Under the pieces are notes generated by a model that was not told the origin of the DNA, ran no database searches, and was given only the letters and a program-made list of their open reading frames with translations. Source: an uncultured Clostridia bacterium (GTDB lineage: Bacteria > Bacillota > Clostridia > Lachnospirales > Anaerotignaceae). From it: DNA of 64,000 nucleotides. The stretch lies in the NCBI GenBank assembly GCA_944384265.1, contig CALWSR010000012.1, positions 1 to 64,000 of the forward strand, in the 5' to 3' direction. Of this stretch, positions 27,110 through 36,180 are shown in pieces. Both the position numbers and the translations under genes were made by a program. Position 1 is the stretch's first letter. The number at the start of each line of letters is the position of its first letter.

Positions 27110-29023
27110 ATGAAAAATCAGATGAAAATGATATTTAGCAATATTAAATTTTTATCTTCCTTATTGGTGTTGTCTGTTGTATTTGTTTTGGTGCTTTCCA
27201 TTACAAATGCCACAGAACTGAATATGATTTTAACAAAACAAACACAAAAATATGTAGATGATGTTTCCCTTCAGGTGGCAGAGCTGGTAGACCACAGAAC
27301 ATACAAAATATCAGAGGGCTTGGCATCGGTGTCAGACAGCATTATTTATAACGAGCCTTATGATTTGGAAGAATATTTAAACAGAAAAGAGGAGCTGTTA
27401 AATTTTCAGGAGATTATTGTTTTTGACCAATATGGCAAAGAAATTGCTCCCAAAAAAGCCACAAGGGATTTTTCCGATGTGCCTGCCATTGAGCATTCTT
27501 TAAATGGAGAAAACTATGTCTATGCCATGGGAGAGGACAGCATATTATATACGGTGCCTATATATGAAGAGGATGAAATCATTGGTGTGCTGGCAGGCAT
27601 CAAAACAAAAGAAAAAATGCAGGATTTGATAGAAAGCAACAGCTTTGACGGAGAATGCAGCATTGGCATTATGGACAACAAAGGAAGTGCAATCATTGTA
27701 TCGGCGCAGGAAAAGGCATTTGAAAGCAAAGAGGCATTTCAAAAGGAGATTTCAGAAATACTGCCCCAAAACTGGCAGTCAAAATTTGAAAGTGATTTGA
27801 AAGAAAACAAACATGGCAACATAACATTTGTGCTGAAAAATGACAAAGCGTATGTGATGAATTATTACCCTGTCAGTGAATACAACTGGTTTTTGTTTAC
27901 CATCATTCCTTCAGACATTCTTTCTACACAAATCAATCCCTTCATCAGCAGAATTGTGGTGGTTACAGTAGCCACTATACTGCTTTTGGTATTGATTTTG
28001 TGCATATTTCTTTCCATACAAAAAAGAAACCAAAAGGATTTGGAGGATTCTCAAAACAGATACCGCATGGCCATTGAAAGCAATGAGGATGCAGACATTT
28101 TGTGGGAATATGACAATGTGAAAAAGGAATTTGTGCTTTTGAGCAGCGGTGTAAAGCATGATTTGCAGACTGTGATTGCATTTGATTATGATTTAGAAAA
28201 GGATAGAATCAAATTTTCAAAATCATTTCAGGAAAAATTTAACAGAAAGGAATATTTGCTTCAGGCAGAGCAAAATCTAAAAAATTCCAGCATCATACAC
28301 TGGGAGGACAAACAGACCGTAGAGCAGATTATCAAAAAATGCTCCTTTGAAAATGCAAATGTGAAGGCAAATATAAGACTGATGGTACAAAAAGACAAAT
28401 TTGAATGGTTTGAGCTTCATGCCCATGCCCTTTGGGATGAAAGAAAAAAGAAAAGCATAGGTATTGTGGGAAAAATGATTAACATCAATCATTTAAAAAA
28501 TGAAGCAGATTTGTGGAGAGAAAAAGCAAACTGTGACCCTTTGACAGGACTGCTTAACAGAGCCGCATTTGAAAAAATCGTCAGCGATATGGTACGCAGA
28601 CAAAAGCAAACACAGCTTGGCGCACTGATATTTGTGGATATTGATGATTTTAAATGGATAAACGACAATTTGGGACACAGTGTGGGGGATGATGTGCTGA
28701 AATATATTGCAAAGCGTTTGGAGCATATTTTTGGAGAAAACTGTGAAATCGGCCGCTTTGGCGGGGATGAATTTATTGTATTTTTGCACCACATTTTTTC
28801 AAAAGAGGAAATACGCAAAAAGCTGGATTATTTTAAAGAGGTTTTTCAAACACAATATGAAAAGGATGATATAAGCTATAAAATTTCAGGGAGCATGGGG
28901 GTTTCCATTTATGCGCAGGATGCCAAAAATTATAAGGATTTGATAGATTGTGCAGACAAGGCGTTGTATTATGCTAAAAATCACGGCAAAAACCGATATG
29001 CTTTTTATGAAGAAATTCATTAA
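27110..29023 (+). CDS. Diguanylate cyclase with extracellular Cache-type sensor and PAS
   Basis: A 637-residue membrane protein predicted to make cyclic di-GMP. TM1 is near residues 15-33 (FLSSLLVLSVVFVLVL). A periplasmic-type Cache sensor of about 260 residues follows, then TM2 (RIVVVTVATILLLVLILCIFL), a PAS-like segment and a C-terminal GGDEF domain. The active loop GRFGGDEFIVF is intact, as are DPLTGLLNR and FVDIDDFKWIND. I see no RxxD inhibitory site five residues before it. The start at 27110 follows AGAAGGTG; 25 codons upstream look non-coding. A terminator separates it from the TerD gene. Confidence 0.9.
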   Translation: MKNQMKMIFSNIKFLSSLLVLSVVFVLVLSITNATELNMILTKQTQKYVDDVSLQVAELVDHRTYKISEGLASVSDSIIYNEPYDLEEYLNRKEELLNFQEIIVFDQYGKEIAPKKATRDFSDVPAIEHSLNGENYVYAMGEDSILYTVPIYEEDEIIGVLAGIKTKEKMQDLIESNSFDGECSIGIMDNKGSAIIVSAQEKAFESKEAFQKEISEILPQNWQSKFESDLKENKHGNITFVLKNDKAYVMNYYPVSEYNWFLFTIIPSDILSTQINPFISRIVVVTVATILLLVLILCIFLSIQKRNQKDLEDSQNRYRMAIESNEDADILWEYDNVKKEFVLLSSGVKHDLQTVIAFDYDLEKDRIKFSKSFQEKFNRKEYLLQAEQNLKNSSIIHWEDKQTVEQIIKKCSFENANVKANIRLMVQKDKFEWFELHAHALWDERKKKSIGIVGKMININHLKNEADLWREKANCDPLTGLLNRAAFEKIVSDMVRRQKQTQLGALIFVDIDDFKWINDNLGHSVGDDVLKYIAKRLEHIFGENCEIGRFGGDEFIVFLHHIFSKEEIRKKLDYFKEVFQTQYEKDDISYKISGSMGVSIYAQDAKNYKDLIDCADKALYYAKNHGKNRYAFYEEIH

Positions 29024-29028
29024 ATGAC

Positions 29029-29067
29029 AAAAACCATGTAGAGGAGTTTGATTCTATATGGTTTTTC
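29029..29067 (+). terminator. Terminator of the diguanylate cyclase gene
   Basis: AAAACCATGTAGA pairs with TCTATATGGTTTT, ending in T residues. Confidence 0.75.
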
Positions 29068-29090
29068 TGTTTTGCAATGCTTGTAAATGA

Positions 29091-29119
29091 TTGTAACAAA
29101 GGGGTTGTTGTGGTATACT
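29091..29119 (+). promoter_or_regulatory. Promoter of the TerD-AIM24 unit
   Basis: TTGTAA (29091-29096) and TATACT (29114-29119), 17-bp spacer, 52 bp before the start codon. Confidence 0.6.
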
Positions 29120-29170
29120 GAAAAAAACGACAAAATAAACACAAATAAGACAAAAAAGGGGAGAAAAACC

Positions 29171-30061
29171 ATGTTTGATATTCCAATTCAAAACAATGTA
29201 AAATCCGGCATCAGTCTGAATCAGATGGGAAATGGACAAATAAACGGAAATCAGCAAAATGCTTCCGCTATGCCCCAACAGCAGTATACAAATGCCATGC
29301 CCCAGCAGCAGTATACAAATGCTATGCCCCAGCAGCAGTATACAAATGCCATGCCCCAGCAGCAGTATACAAATGCCATGCCCCAGCAGCAGTATACAAA
29401 TGCTATGCCTCAGCAGCAGTATACAAATGCCATGCCTCAGCAGCAGTATACAAATGCTATGCCTCAACAGCAAAGAGGGGGCGGCGTGATTGTAAAAAAA
29501 GGACAAAAAATGGCATTATCCGCCCCAAACAATGGCAGACTGGATTTGATAGAGATAGGACTGGGCTGGGATTTGGGACCCAACGGACAGGGATATGATT
29601 TGGATGTGGAGGCCTTTTTGCTGGGAGCAAATGGAAAAGTGCTGGGAGATGAATGGTTTGTATTTTATAACCAAACAGTGTCCCCTGACGGCGCTGTGGT
29701 TTGTGGAGCAGACAACACATCAGGCGCAGGCATGGGAGATGATGAAACCATACAGGTGCAGCTAAGCAGAGTGCATCCCAATGTGGCCAAAATTGTGTTT
29801 ATTGTGACAATCAATGAGGCATTGGAAAGAGGCTATAATTTCAGCAATGTCAGCAATGCCTATGTCAGAATTGTGGATAAAATCACAAATCAGGAGCTGA
29901 TTCGGTTTCAGTTGACAGAATATTATGCCAATGTATGCTCTATGGTGGTAGGAGAGCTGTATCGGCACAACGGACAATGGAAATTTAATGCGGTGGGCAA
30001 TGGAACGGCTCAGGATTTGACAGGGTTGTGCATCAGCTATGGTGTGAATGTAATTGGATAA
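29171..30061 (+). CDS. TerD-domain protein with PQQQYTN repeat N-terminus
   Basis: A 296-residue protein. After about 33 residues there are seven copies of MPQQQYTNA and a partial eighth (residues ~34-103). A TerD domain fills the rest (about 107-296). TerD signatures are VKKGQKMALS, the calcium-site strand GYDLDVEAFLL and DNTSGAGMGDDETIQV. Such proteins belong to the tellurite/stress-associated Ter system. The Gln-rich repeats may form a flexible multivalent tail. GGGGAG precedes the start at 29171. The stop codon falls inside the left end of an inserted repeat element (about 30056), so the native C-terminus may have been altered by a few residues. Confidence 0.88.
   Translation: MFDIPIQNNVKSGISLNQMGNGQINGNQQNASAMPQQQYTNAMPQQQYTNAMPQQQYTNAMPQQQYTNAMPQQQYTNAMPQQQYTNAMPQQQYTNAMPQQQRGGGVIVKKGQKMALSAPNNGRLDLIEIGLGWDLGPNGQGYDLDVEAFLLGANGKVLGDEWFVFYNQTVSPDGAVVCGADNTSGAGMGDDETIQVQLSRVHPNVAKIVFIVTINEALERGYNFSNVSNAYVRIVDKITNQELIRFQLTEYYANVCSMVVGELYRHNGQWKFNAVGNGTAQDLTGLCISYGVNVIG
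29270..29475 (+). repeat. 27-bp in-frame tandem repeat, 7 plus a partial
   Basis: The units read ATGCC(C/T)CAGCAGCAG followed by TATACAAATGC. They are nearly identical, differing at wobble positions only, so copy number is likely to vary between strains. Confidence 0.95.
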
Positions 30062-30258
30062 TGTATTGATATCAAAAATGATGTGGTGTTGCAGAGCCTT
30101 CAAATCATATAAAGGTGTTGGCAGAAAAGCTGCCAATGCCCTTACGGCAAAGCATTGCACATTCCAAAAAGTGGAAATCTATGACAAAGGAAAAAGATTG
30201 CTTTTGGCTTTCAAATCAATGCTTCATGGCTTTTATTTCATAAAAAACAACAAAATGG
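30056..30258 (+). repeat. Dispersed-repeat copy between the TerD and AIM24 genes
   Basis: A diverged member (~200 bp). The left end GGATAATGTATTG...AAAAATGATGTGG and the inner block TTTTGGCTTTCAAATCAATG match the reference element. The right end ATTTCATAAAAAACAACAAA is 22 bp before the AIM24 start codon. Its left end supplies the TerD stop codon. No clear target duplication. Confidence 0.55.
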
Positions 30259-30280
30259 CAATAAAAAAGGAGAGAAAACA

Positions 30281-31084
30281 ATGTTAAAAATGGAAGTAGT
30301 AAATGAATTGACACTGAAAGTAACCTGCGACGGACAAGGTGTTTTGTTTACAAAAGCAGGGGCATTTATTGGCGGGGAATGCTACGGCGGAAAAAATTAT
30401 CAGTTTGAAAAGGTATTGCTGGGGCCATCGGGCAATCCCTTGCAGGCTGCATTGGGACAGCTGGGAAGACGTTTTACAGGAGAAAATCTCCCTCTTATGA
30501 AGGTAACCAGCAGAGGACAAAATGTTACTTATTATGCAAATGAGGCACAGCATGTGGTTGTTTTGAATTTGCAGCCGGGAGAGAGATTGTCTGTGGAAAG
30601 TGAAAATCTGCTGGCATTTACAAATGAATGCAAATACAGCGTGAGATTTTTGGCACAGGGTATCATTTCTCAAAAGGGACTGGCCACATCTACATTGGAG
30701 GCCATAAACTATCCTGCACAGGTGGCTGTTTTGTGTGATGGCAACCCCATTGTATTGAACAATATGCAAAACGGCTCCACACTGACAGCTGACCCGGATG
30801 CCACTGTATGCTGGATGGGCGCAGACCCGGGATTTAAGCTGGATTTGTCATGGAAAAACTTAATCGGACAGGCCTCCGGAGAATCTTATATGTTTGAATG
30901 GACAAGACAGGCGGCTGTTGTCATACAGCCCAATGAAAGAGTATCCGGCATTGACATTGGCATGGACGGCAGAGGCGGCAGACCAAACCGACAGGAGAAT
31001 CATTTGTTTAGAGAAGACGGCAATCAGGGATTGAACCAAGCCGGCGGTTTGGGCAATATTTTGGGAGGATTTATCAGAAGCTGA
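30281..31084 (+). CDS. AIM24-family protein
   Basis: A 267-residue protein of the AIM24/TRAP-like beta fold, characterised by paired beta-sheet repeats. Typical features are the opening MEVVNELTLKVTCDGQGVLFTKAGAF, glycine-rich turns, and WMGADPGFKLDLSWKNLIGQASGE in the C-terminal half. Function in bacteria is not established. Comparative genomics places AIM24 next to TerD proteins in stress-signalling clusters, and that pairing is seen here. AGGAGAG precedes the start. The C-terminus is low-complexity and glycine-rich (GGLGNILGGFIRS). Confidence 0.82.
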   Translation: MLKMEVVNELTLKVTCDGQGVLFTKAGAFIGGECYGGKNYQFEKVLLGPSGNPLQAALGQLGRRFTGENLPLMKVTSRGQNVTYYANEAQHVVVLNLQPGERLSVESENLLAFTNECKYSVRFLAQGIISQKGLATSTLEAINYPAQVAVLCDGNPIVLNNMQNGSTLTADPDATVCWMGADPGFKLDLSWKNLIGQASGESYMFEWTRQAAVVIQPNERVSGIDIGMDGRGGRPNRQENHLFREDGNQGLNQAGGLGNILGGFIRS

Positions 31085-31190
31085 CAAAGAAGCAAAAAGC
31101 ATTTTGTTTTGAAAAAAAGCTTTATATTATAATGTATGTTAAATAAATATAAATTTTTTGATATGATGTTTACATAAAAATACAGTACTA
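31085..31190. other. Spacer after the AIM24 gene
   Basis: A weak AAAAGC/GCTTT hairpin is the only terminator candidate. Confidence 0.35.
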
Positions 31191-31219
31191 TTGCTTTTTC
31201 AAAATAATTGTACTATGAT
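31191..31219 (+). promoter_or_regulatory. Promoter of the second chemoreceptor
   Basis: TTGCTT (31191-31196) and TATGAT (31214-31219), 17-bp spacer. A leader of about 275 nt follows. Confidence 0.55.
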
Positions 31220-31344
31220 AATAACATAAGCTTTGAAAAGCGAACAGGCAGCTTACAAAGCAGTTTTAATGAAAAGCAGTGTAAAACGAAATAGGAAAGA
31301 ATCATCTCCCTTTCCATTGGGCTGATGGATGATTTTTGGTTGAA

Positions 31345-31400
31345 AAAGGCCAGTCAATGCTGAAAGAAGAGAGTTTTTAATTCGGCCTTGACTGGCCTTT
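31345..31400 (+). promoter_or_regulatory. Long perfect inverted repeat in the chemoreceptor leader
   Basis: AAAGGCCAGTCAA and TTGACTGGCCTTT are a perfect 13-bp stem in the long leader. A second smaller stem (AATCATC/GATGATT, about 31301-31336) precedes it. The 3' arm is not followed by a long T-run, so it is not a clean terminator. I saw no c-di-GMP riboswitch consensus. A structured regulatory leader is possible. Confidence 0.45.
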
Positions 31401-31500
31401 GGCAAATCAGCCAAAGCAAGCAATGATTTTACGCAGCTTTGGGAGGAGATTTGGAGCATATCCATTTGGCACTGCTCGATAAACAGTGGGGGGTTTTGGT

Positions 31501-33591
31501 ATGAAAAGCATACGCACAAGAATTATGGCAGGCATGAGCATTACCATTGTCATTTTTTTGCTCATATTGGGTATAACAAGTATATGGATGAATTACAGAA
31601 GCTCTATTAAACAAATAGAGCAAAGCATGGACGCACTGTCCAATGTGGCGGCAGACAGAATAGAGCAGGAGCTGACTGCTTACAGTAATATTGCCGAGGC
31701 CTTTGGAGGCAGAAGCGATATGGCAGACCCTTCTGTCAGCCCAGCACAAAAGGAGCTGGTAATCGCACAATGGGCAGAGGCCCACAATATGATACGAGGC
31801 AATTTGCTTGACAGCAATGGAAACAGTGTTTTTGACGGCATCAATTACAGCGACAGAGATTATTTTCAGGCAGCCATGAAAGGAGAGTCCTATATTTCCA
31901 CACCTGTGCTGAGCAAGGTTTCAGGAGAGCTGACCATCATTGTGTCCGCCCCATTGTGGAAGGATGGTGTTGCAAACAGTGAAGTGGTGGGTGTGGTTTA
32001 CTTTGTGCCAAAGGAAACATTTTTAAATGACATTATGGCCACCATCCATGTCAGTGACAACGGCGGTGCCTATATGATTGACAAAGACGGCTATACCATT
32101 GCAGACACCACAATGGATACGGTGACAGTGCAAAACATTGAGCAGGAGGCACAGCAGGACAGCTCACTGCAAGCATTGGCAGGGGTTCATCAAAAAATGA
32201 GAGCAGGGGAAATCGGCACAGAAAGATATACAATAAATGGTGTGAAAAAATTTATTTCCTATGCGCCCATAGAAAATACAAACGGCTGGAGCGTTGGCGT
32301 GACAGCACCTATTTCTGATTTTATGAGTTCTACCATCAATGGTATGCTTGTGGTGATTGTTATGGCAGCAGTTTCTGTTTTGGCGGCAGTGGTGATAGCA
32401 AGAATTTTGGCTGTGAGAATTGCAAACCCCATCATTGCCTGTGCCAAAAGACTGACAATGCTGGCAGAGGGAGATTTGCAATCCCCTGTGGAGCATATTC
32501 AAACAAAGGATGAAACAAGGACATTGGCCTCTGCCACAAGTGAAATTGTACAGGCCATGCATACCATCATAGAGGATGAAAAATATATGCTAGGCTCCAT
32601 GTCAAAGGGCAATTTTAATGTCAATGTCCATGATGCTGCCTACAAGGGAGATTTTGCAGTCATCTGCCAATCTATACACGATATCAATGAAAAGCTGAGC
32701 GATACACTGAGCCAAATCAACATTGCCTCAGACCAAGTGGCCGCAGGGGCAGACCAGGTTTCCTCCGGTGCGCAGGCACTGAGCCAGGGAGCCACAGAGC
32801 AGGCGGCCAGTGTGGAGGAATTGGCTGCTACCATAAATGAAATTACAAGAGATATCCAGTCCAATGCACAACTGGCAGACAAAGCCAATCAGTCTGCACA
32901 GGAGGCGGGGACAATGATTACAAACAGCCAACAAAAAATGAACCAGCTTATTGATGCCATGAAAAAAATTGCAGACAGCTCTCAAGAGATTAGCCATATC
33001 ATCAAAACAATAGAGGACATTGCTTTTCAAACCAATATATTGGCCCTTAATGCCGCTGTGGAGGCCGCAAGAGCAGGAGCAGCAGGAAAGGGCTTTGCAG
33101 TGGTGGCAGATGAGGTACGGAATTTGGCGGCAAAAAGTGCAGAGGCCTCCCAAAGCACTTCTGCATTGATTGAACGCTCTGTAAAGGCTGTGCAAAACGG
33201 TACCCGCATTGTAAATGAAACGGCTGCTGCTTTACAGGCCACAGCAGAAAAAACAGAGGACGCTGTAAAATTGATGGGCAGTATTTCTGAAAATTCCAAT
33301 GCCCAAGCCAGTGCGGCAACACAGGTCAACATTGGCATTGACCAAATTTCCAGTGTGGTGCAGACAAATTCTGCCACAGCGGAGGAAAGTGCGGCGGCAA
33401 GCCAAGAGCTTTCAGGACAGGCAGAAATGTTAAAACAACTGATAGGAGGTTTTCAGCTAAAGGATGTAAAAAACAAGGGATTTGGATATGGCGGCATAGA
33501 TTTGTCGCAGAACCACACATCTTATGACAATGATGCTTTGTATGATATGAATTATGCCATGACTGAGGGAAGGTACAATGATAAATATTAA
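31501..33591 (+). CDS. Methyl-accepting chemotaxis protein (dCache type)
   Basis: A 696-residue chemoreceptor. TM1 is near residues 9-30 ([23 protein letters not shown]). A double-Cache ligand-binding domain follows to about residue 275; its [24 protein letters not shown] block is diagnostic. TM2 is [24 protein letters not shown] and a signalling coiled coil with the conserved tip [20 protein letters not shown] follow. The tail beyond the coiled coil is unusually long, polar and Tyr/Asn/Asp-rich (about 40 residues), without an obvious CheR pentapeptide. The start at 31501 follows GGGGGG at 7 bases. The ligand is probably a small organic molecule (family knowledge). Confidence 0.92.
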   Translation: MKSIRTRIMAGMSITIVIFLLILGITSIWMNYRSSIKQIEQSMDALSNVAADRIEQELTAYSNIAEAFGGRSDMADPSVSPAQKELVIAQWAEAHNMIRGNLLDSNGNSVFDGINYSDRDYFQAAMKGESYISTPVLSKVSGELTIIVSAPLWKDGVANSEVVGVVYFVPKETFLNDIMATIHVSDNGGAYMIDKDGYTIADTTMDTVTVQNIEQEAQQDSSLQALAGVHQKMRAGEIGTERYTINGVKKFISYAPIENTNGWSVGVTAPISDFMSSTINGMLVVIVMAAVSVLAAVVIARILAVRIANPIIACAKRLTMLAEGDLQSPVEHIQTKDETRTLASATSEIVQAMHTIIEDEKYMLGSMSKGNFNVNVHDAAYKGDFAVICQSIHDINEKLSDTLSQINIASDQVAAGADQVSSGAQALSQGATEQAASVEELAATINEITRDIQSNAQLADKANQSAQEAGTMITNSQQKMNQLIDAMKKIADSSQEISHIIKTIEDIAFQTNILALNAAVEAARAGAAGKGFAVVADEVRNLAAKSAEASQSTSALIERSVKAVQNGTRIVNETAAALQATAEKTEDAVKLMGSISENSNAQASAATQVNIGIDQISSVVQTNSATAEESAAASQELSGQAEMLKQLIGGFQLKDVKNKGFGYGGIDLSQNHTSYDNDALYDMNYAMTEGRYNDKY

Positions 33592-33700
33592 AATCATTCC
33601 CATTACAGGGGCAAAGAATCATTTTTGCCCTATGAAAATAGATGCTGCATTATGGCTCTAAGCCATAAAGGAGTAAAACAGTATGAAGGGGGAAATCAAA

Positions 33701-34105
33701 ATGGGTGCATGGGACTATGGTGTGTTTGATGATGATGTTGCCTATGATGCTTTGGAGGAACTGAAGGAATCTTCAAACATTGCTGCCGATATGGAAGGCT
33801 ATTTTGATACTGTCATAGAAGCAGAATATGTTGACTATGACGAGGGCCAATATGCATTGGTGGCGGCGGCAGTCATAGACAGTGTTGTCAATGGCACGGA
33901 TTATAAATGTGATGAGGCGGATTATGCAGAGTGGACAAAATCATTAAAGTCCATTGATTTTGCACCGCTTATGCAAAAGGCGGCCAATGCTGTGGAAGCA
34001 GTGGTTTCGGAGCATTCGGAATTGAAGGAATTGTGGGATGAAAATGAATCCCTTTATACATTATGGCGAGAGGATAAAATTGCAATGCAAAAAAGACTGC
34101 AATGA
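33701..34105 (+). CDS. DUF4259 family protein
   Basis: A 134-residue acidic cytosolic protein that opens MGAWDYGVFDDDVAYDALEEL, the family signature. Function unknown. Both this start (AGGGGGAA before it) and one six codons upstream at 33683 (AAAGGAG before it) have usable ribosome sites; the family convention favours 33701. It stands alone between the chemoreceptor and a terminator. Confidence 0.75.
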   Translation: MGAWDYGVFDDDVAYDALEELKESSNIAADMEGYFDTVIEAEYVDYDEGQYALVAAAVIDSVVNGTDYKCDEADYAEWTKSLKSIDFAPLMQKAANAVEAVVSEHSELKELWDENESLYTLWREDKIAMQKRLQ

Positions 34106-34357
34106 TAATAAAATGGGTGGATACATAGAAGCAGTATATATAGCGTTTGTTTTGGCAAAAACAGGACACTGTATTTTGCCATTGTGGTTTTGACAGCCAT
34201 AGCTGTTTTGTATGGTATGGAATAGGAAAAGCGTTTTGCTATCCATTTTGAAAAATAAAATGAGGCCATGGGAAATTGGCTTTGCGTATATGACAAATAG
34301 TTTGTAAAAAACATACAAAATGAATGATTTTACATTATTTTATTGTATGTATAAATC
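34106..34357. other. Spacer
   Basis: No gene or repeat recognised. Confidence 0.4.
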
Positions 34358-34400
34358 AAAAGACGAGTAAAAAGCATTGTTTTTTTGCTCGTCTTTTTTT
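34358..34400 (+). terminator. Terminator
   Basis: AAAAGACGAG pairs with CTCGTCTTTT, followed by T residues. It abuts the left end of the IS200 relic. Confidence 0.7.
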
Positions 34401-34407
34401 GGTGAAT

Positions 34408-35085
34408 CCAATAAAACCTCCGGCTATGCCGGGGGAAGCAGACAGCTTTCCCTTCAAGCAAAATCTCCTATGCTTATTATATTGAATCCGCCAAAACACA
34501 AGAAAGCATAGGAGGTTTTTATAGGAATCCTTTAGCACACAGGTTGGGAATGTAAATATCATATGGTATTGGCACCAAAGTACAGAAGACAGGGAATATA
34601 GGGAAAAATGAAAGCGGAAATAGTGAAAATTCTTAGAGAATTATGGGAAAGAAAAGGAATAGAAAGTATAGCAGCAGAATGTTGTCCAGACCATATACAT
34701 ATGCTGATTGGCATACCGCCCAAATACAGTGTGTCAGAAATTGTTGGATATTTGAAAAGAAAAAGCCCTTTCCTCATTTTTGACAGATATGCGAACCTAA
34801 AGTACAAATATGGAAATAGAACATTTTGGTATAGAGGATATGATGTTGATACAGTAGGAAAGAATACAAAAAAGATACAGGAATATAGCAACAATCAGTG
34901 AAAAGAGGATTGGAAATTAGTTTAAGTGAGTACATTGACCCGTTTACGGATGATAAAAATAGCCGCCAAGGGCGGCAGTTGAGAAAGCAGAACACTTGGC
35001 GGACTTTCAATGCGCTTGCAAGCGCAGCTAGTAATAGCCCCTTCTTAGGGGTAGAGAAACCACCGGCTTAGCCGGTGGTCCTGAT
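34408..35085 (+). mobile_element. IS200/IS605-type insertion element relic
   Basis: The left end has a hairpin CCTCCGGC-TAT-GCCGGGGG (about 34419-34437). The right end has a perfect hairpin ACCACCGGCT TA GCCGGTGGT near 35059-35079. Subterminal hairpins without terminal inverted repeats are the hallmark of single-strand-transposing IS200 elements. A second stem, CTCCTATGC (near 34467) with GCATAGGAG (near 34506), covers the ribosome site of the transposase, as in IS200 translational control. The transposase is broken. Confidence 0.8.
34527..34990 (+). pseudogene. tnpA: IS200-family TnpA transposase, inactivated
   Basis: Pieces of a ~150-residue Y1 transposase are readable: WECKYHMVLAPKYRRQGI, then an in-frame TAG where a Tyr codon (YGK) is expected, then KMKAEIVKILRELWERKGIE and the metal-binding CPDHIHMLIGIPPKYS. 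NLKYKYGNRTFWYRGYDVDTVGKN includes the region of the catalytic tyrosine. A shift then breaks the C-terminus, and EISLSEYIDPFTDDKNSRQG continues in another frame. The N-terminus (PLAH...) is also out of frame. No other copy of the element is in this window. Confidence 0.82.
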
Positions 35086-35110
35086 TATGTAGCAAGTATC
35101 AAAAGGGATA

Positions 35111-35677
35111 TCAGCTTTTTTTGTAGCCGCATTTTGGACAAACGCCGTTTTCATTCAATGCAATGCCACACAATGGACAGCGGTCAATGTTATTTTTGGT
35201 TGTAAAATCTGCTGTTGCTGCATTGACACCGCTTGTGAATGTCAGCTTTGCAATGTTGAGCTTATCTTTAAGCAGGTCATATACAATTTTAATCATGCCT
35301 TCCACAGTCAATGTTTCTTTTGTCACTACCAAACGGCATTCTGGATAGGCAGTAGCCAGCTCTGTTTTAAATGCAGGCCCTTTCATTTGATTTTGAGGAG
35401 CGCCGTTGCGGATACCCTGTTTTTCATAAACATCTAAAATGGCAGGAAGCAAAGGGTCATCCTCTCTTAATATCAACGCATGGTCAAAGTTTTTAAGCAC
35501 ATCCCATGCTGTTTTTTGTATTTCGTTGCAGGGAAATACCATGTTTACACCTGGTTCAATGGAATCCTCCACTTCGATGGTCAGCACGCCTGTATGTCCA
35601 TGAAGATATTGTGCTTCACCCTTAAAGCCATAAAATCTATGGGCATATTGTAAATCTAATGTTGTAATACTTCTCAT
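35111..35677 (-). CDS. QueD/PTPS-like protein with C-terminal zinc ribbon
   Basis: A 188-residue protein of the 6-pyruvoyltetrahydropterin synthase fold (about 1-150) fused to a zinc ribbon with Cys167, Cys170, Cys180 and Cys183. The metal-binding histidines are His13, His26 and His28 (LHGH). The catalytic cysteine that QueD and PTPS place four residues before HGH is replaced by Ala (EAQYLHGH), so the usual QueD reaction is doubtful. It may be a paralogue with another role. AGGAGG precedes the start. It follows perR by 76 bp on the same strand and probably shares its transcript. Confidence 0.78.
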   Translation of the reverse strand: MRSITTLDLQYAHRFYGFKGEAQYLHGHTGVLTIEVEDSIEPGVNMVFPCNEIQKTAWDVLKNFDHALILREDDPLLPAILDVYEKQGIRNGAPQNQMKGPAFKTELATAYPECRLVVTKETLTVEGMIKIVYDLLKDKLNIAKLTFTSGVNAATADFTTKNNIDRCPLCGIALNENGVCPKCGYKKS

Positions 35678-35753
35678 ATCATCAACCTCCTGAAATTTTA
35701 TATTTACGGGATATACGCCCGTATGCGTACATAGTGAAACCAGCCATGAAATG

Positions 35754-36110
35754 CTATTTTTGTTTGCATTGGGGACAAAGATATTGTATTTTCAAATCAT
35801 ATGCTTCAATTGGAAAACCAATTTGTTTTTCCAATGCCGGTGTGAGGTCTGAAAGCACCACATCAGAGAGCTTTCCACAGCAGCAGCAAAGCAAATGGTC
35901 ATGCCTTGTGGCTCTGTCGTATCGGCTGGATTGTCCCTCTACACTGATTTTTCGTATTTTTCCCTGTTGATAAAGGCTGTTTAAATTGTTATATACTGTT
36001 GCCAGCACAAGGGAGGGAAAATTTTTTTTTAATGAAAAAAAGATTTCTTCTGCTGTCATATGTTCCTTTGAGGTATTGATAAGGTCTAATATAATTTGTT
36101 CATAACGCAT
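35754..36110 (-). CDS. perR: PerR-type Fur-family regulator
   Basis: A 118-residue metalloregulator. The winged helix has ATVYNNLNSLYQQGKI. The regulatory metal ligands follow the PerR pattern, with Asp65 (RYD), His70 and His72 (HDH) rather than the Glu used by Fur. The structural zinc site is CCCC (75-78) with C112 and C115. It is about 20 residues shorter at the N-terminus than Bacillus PerR. A palindrome of the Per-box kind overlaps its own promoter, implying autoregulation. Zur is an alternative given the QueD-like neighbour, but the site and Asp65 favour PerR. Confidence 0.82.
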   Translation of the reverse strand: MRYEQIILDLINTSKEHMTAEEIFFSLKKNFPSLVLATVYNNLNSLYQQGKIRKISVEGQSSRYDRATRHDHLLCCCCGKLSDVVLSDLTPALEKQIGFPIEAYDLKIQYLCPQCKQK

Positions 36111-36126
36111 AATATCATCACCTACA

Positions 36127-36180
36127 TTAGAATTAGAATTATTCTATTTCTAATATACAGCAGTTTTTTTGGTTTGTCAA
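36127..36180 (-). promoter_or_regulatory. perR promoter with Per-box
   Basis: On the minus strand TTGACA (36180-36175) and TATATT (36157-36152) have a 17-bp spacer. Overlapping and following the -10 is an inverted repeat centred on TTAGAAT-T-ATTCTAT, close to the 7-1-7 Per-box. Confidence 0.75.
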
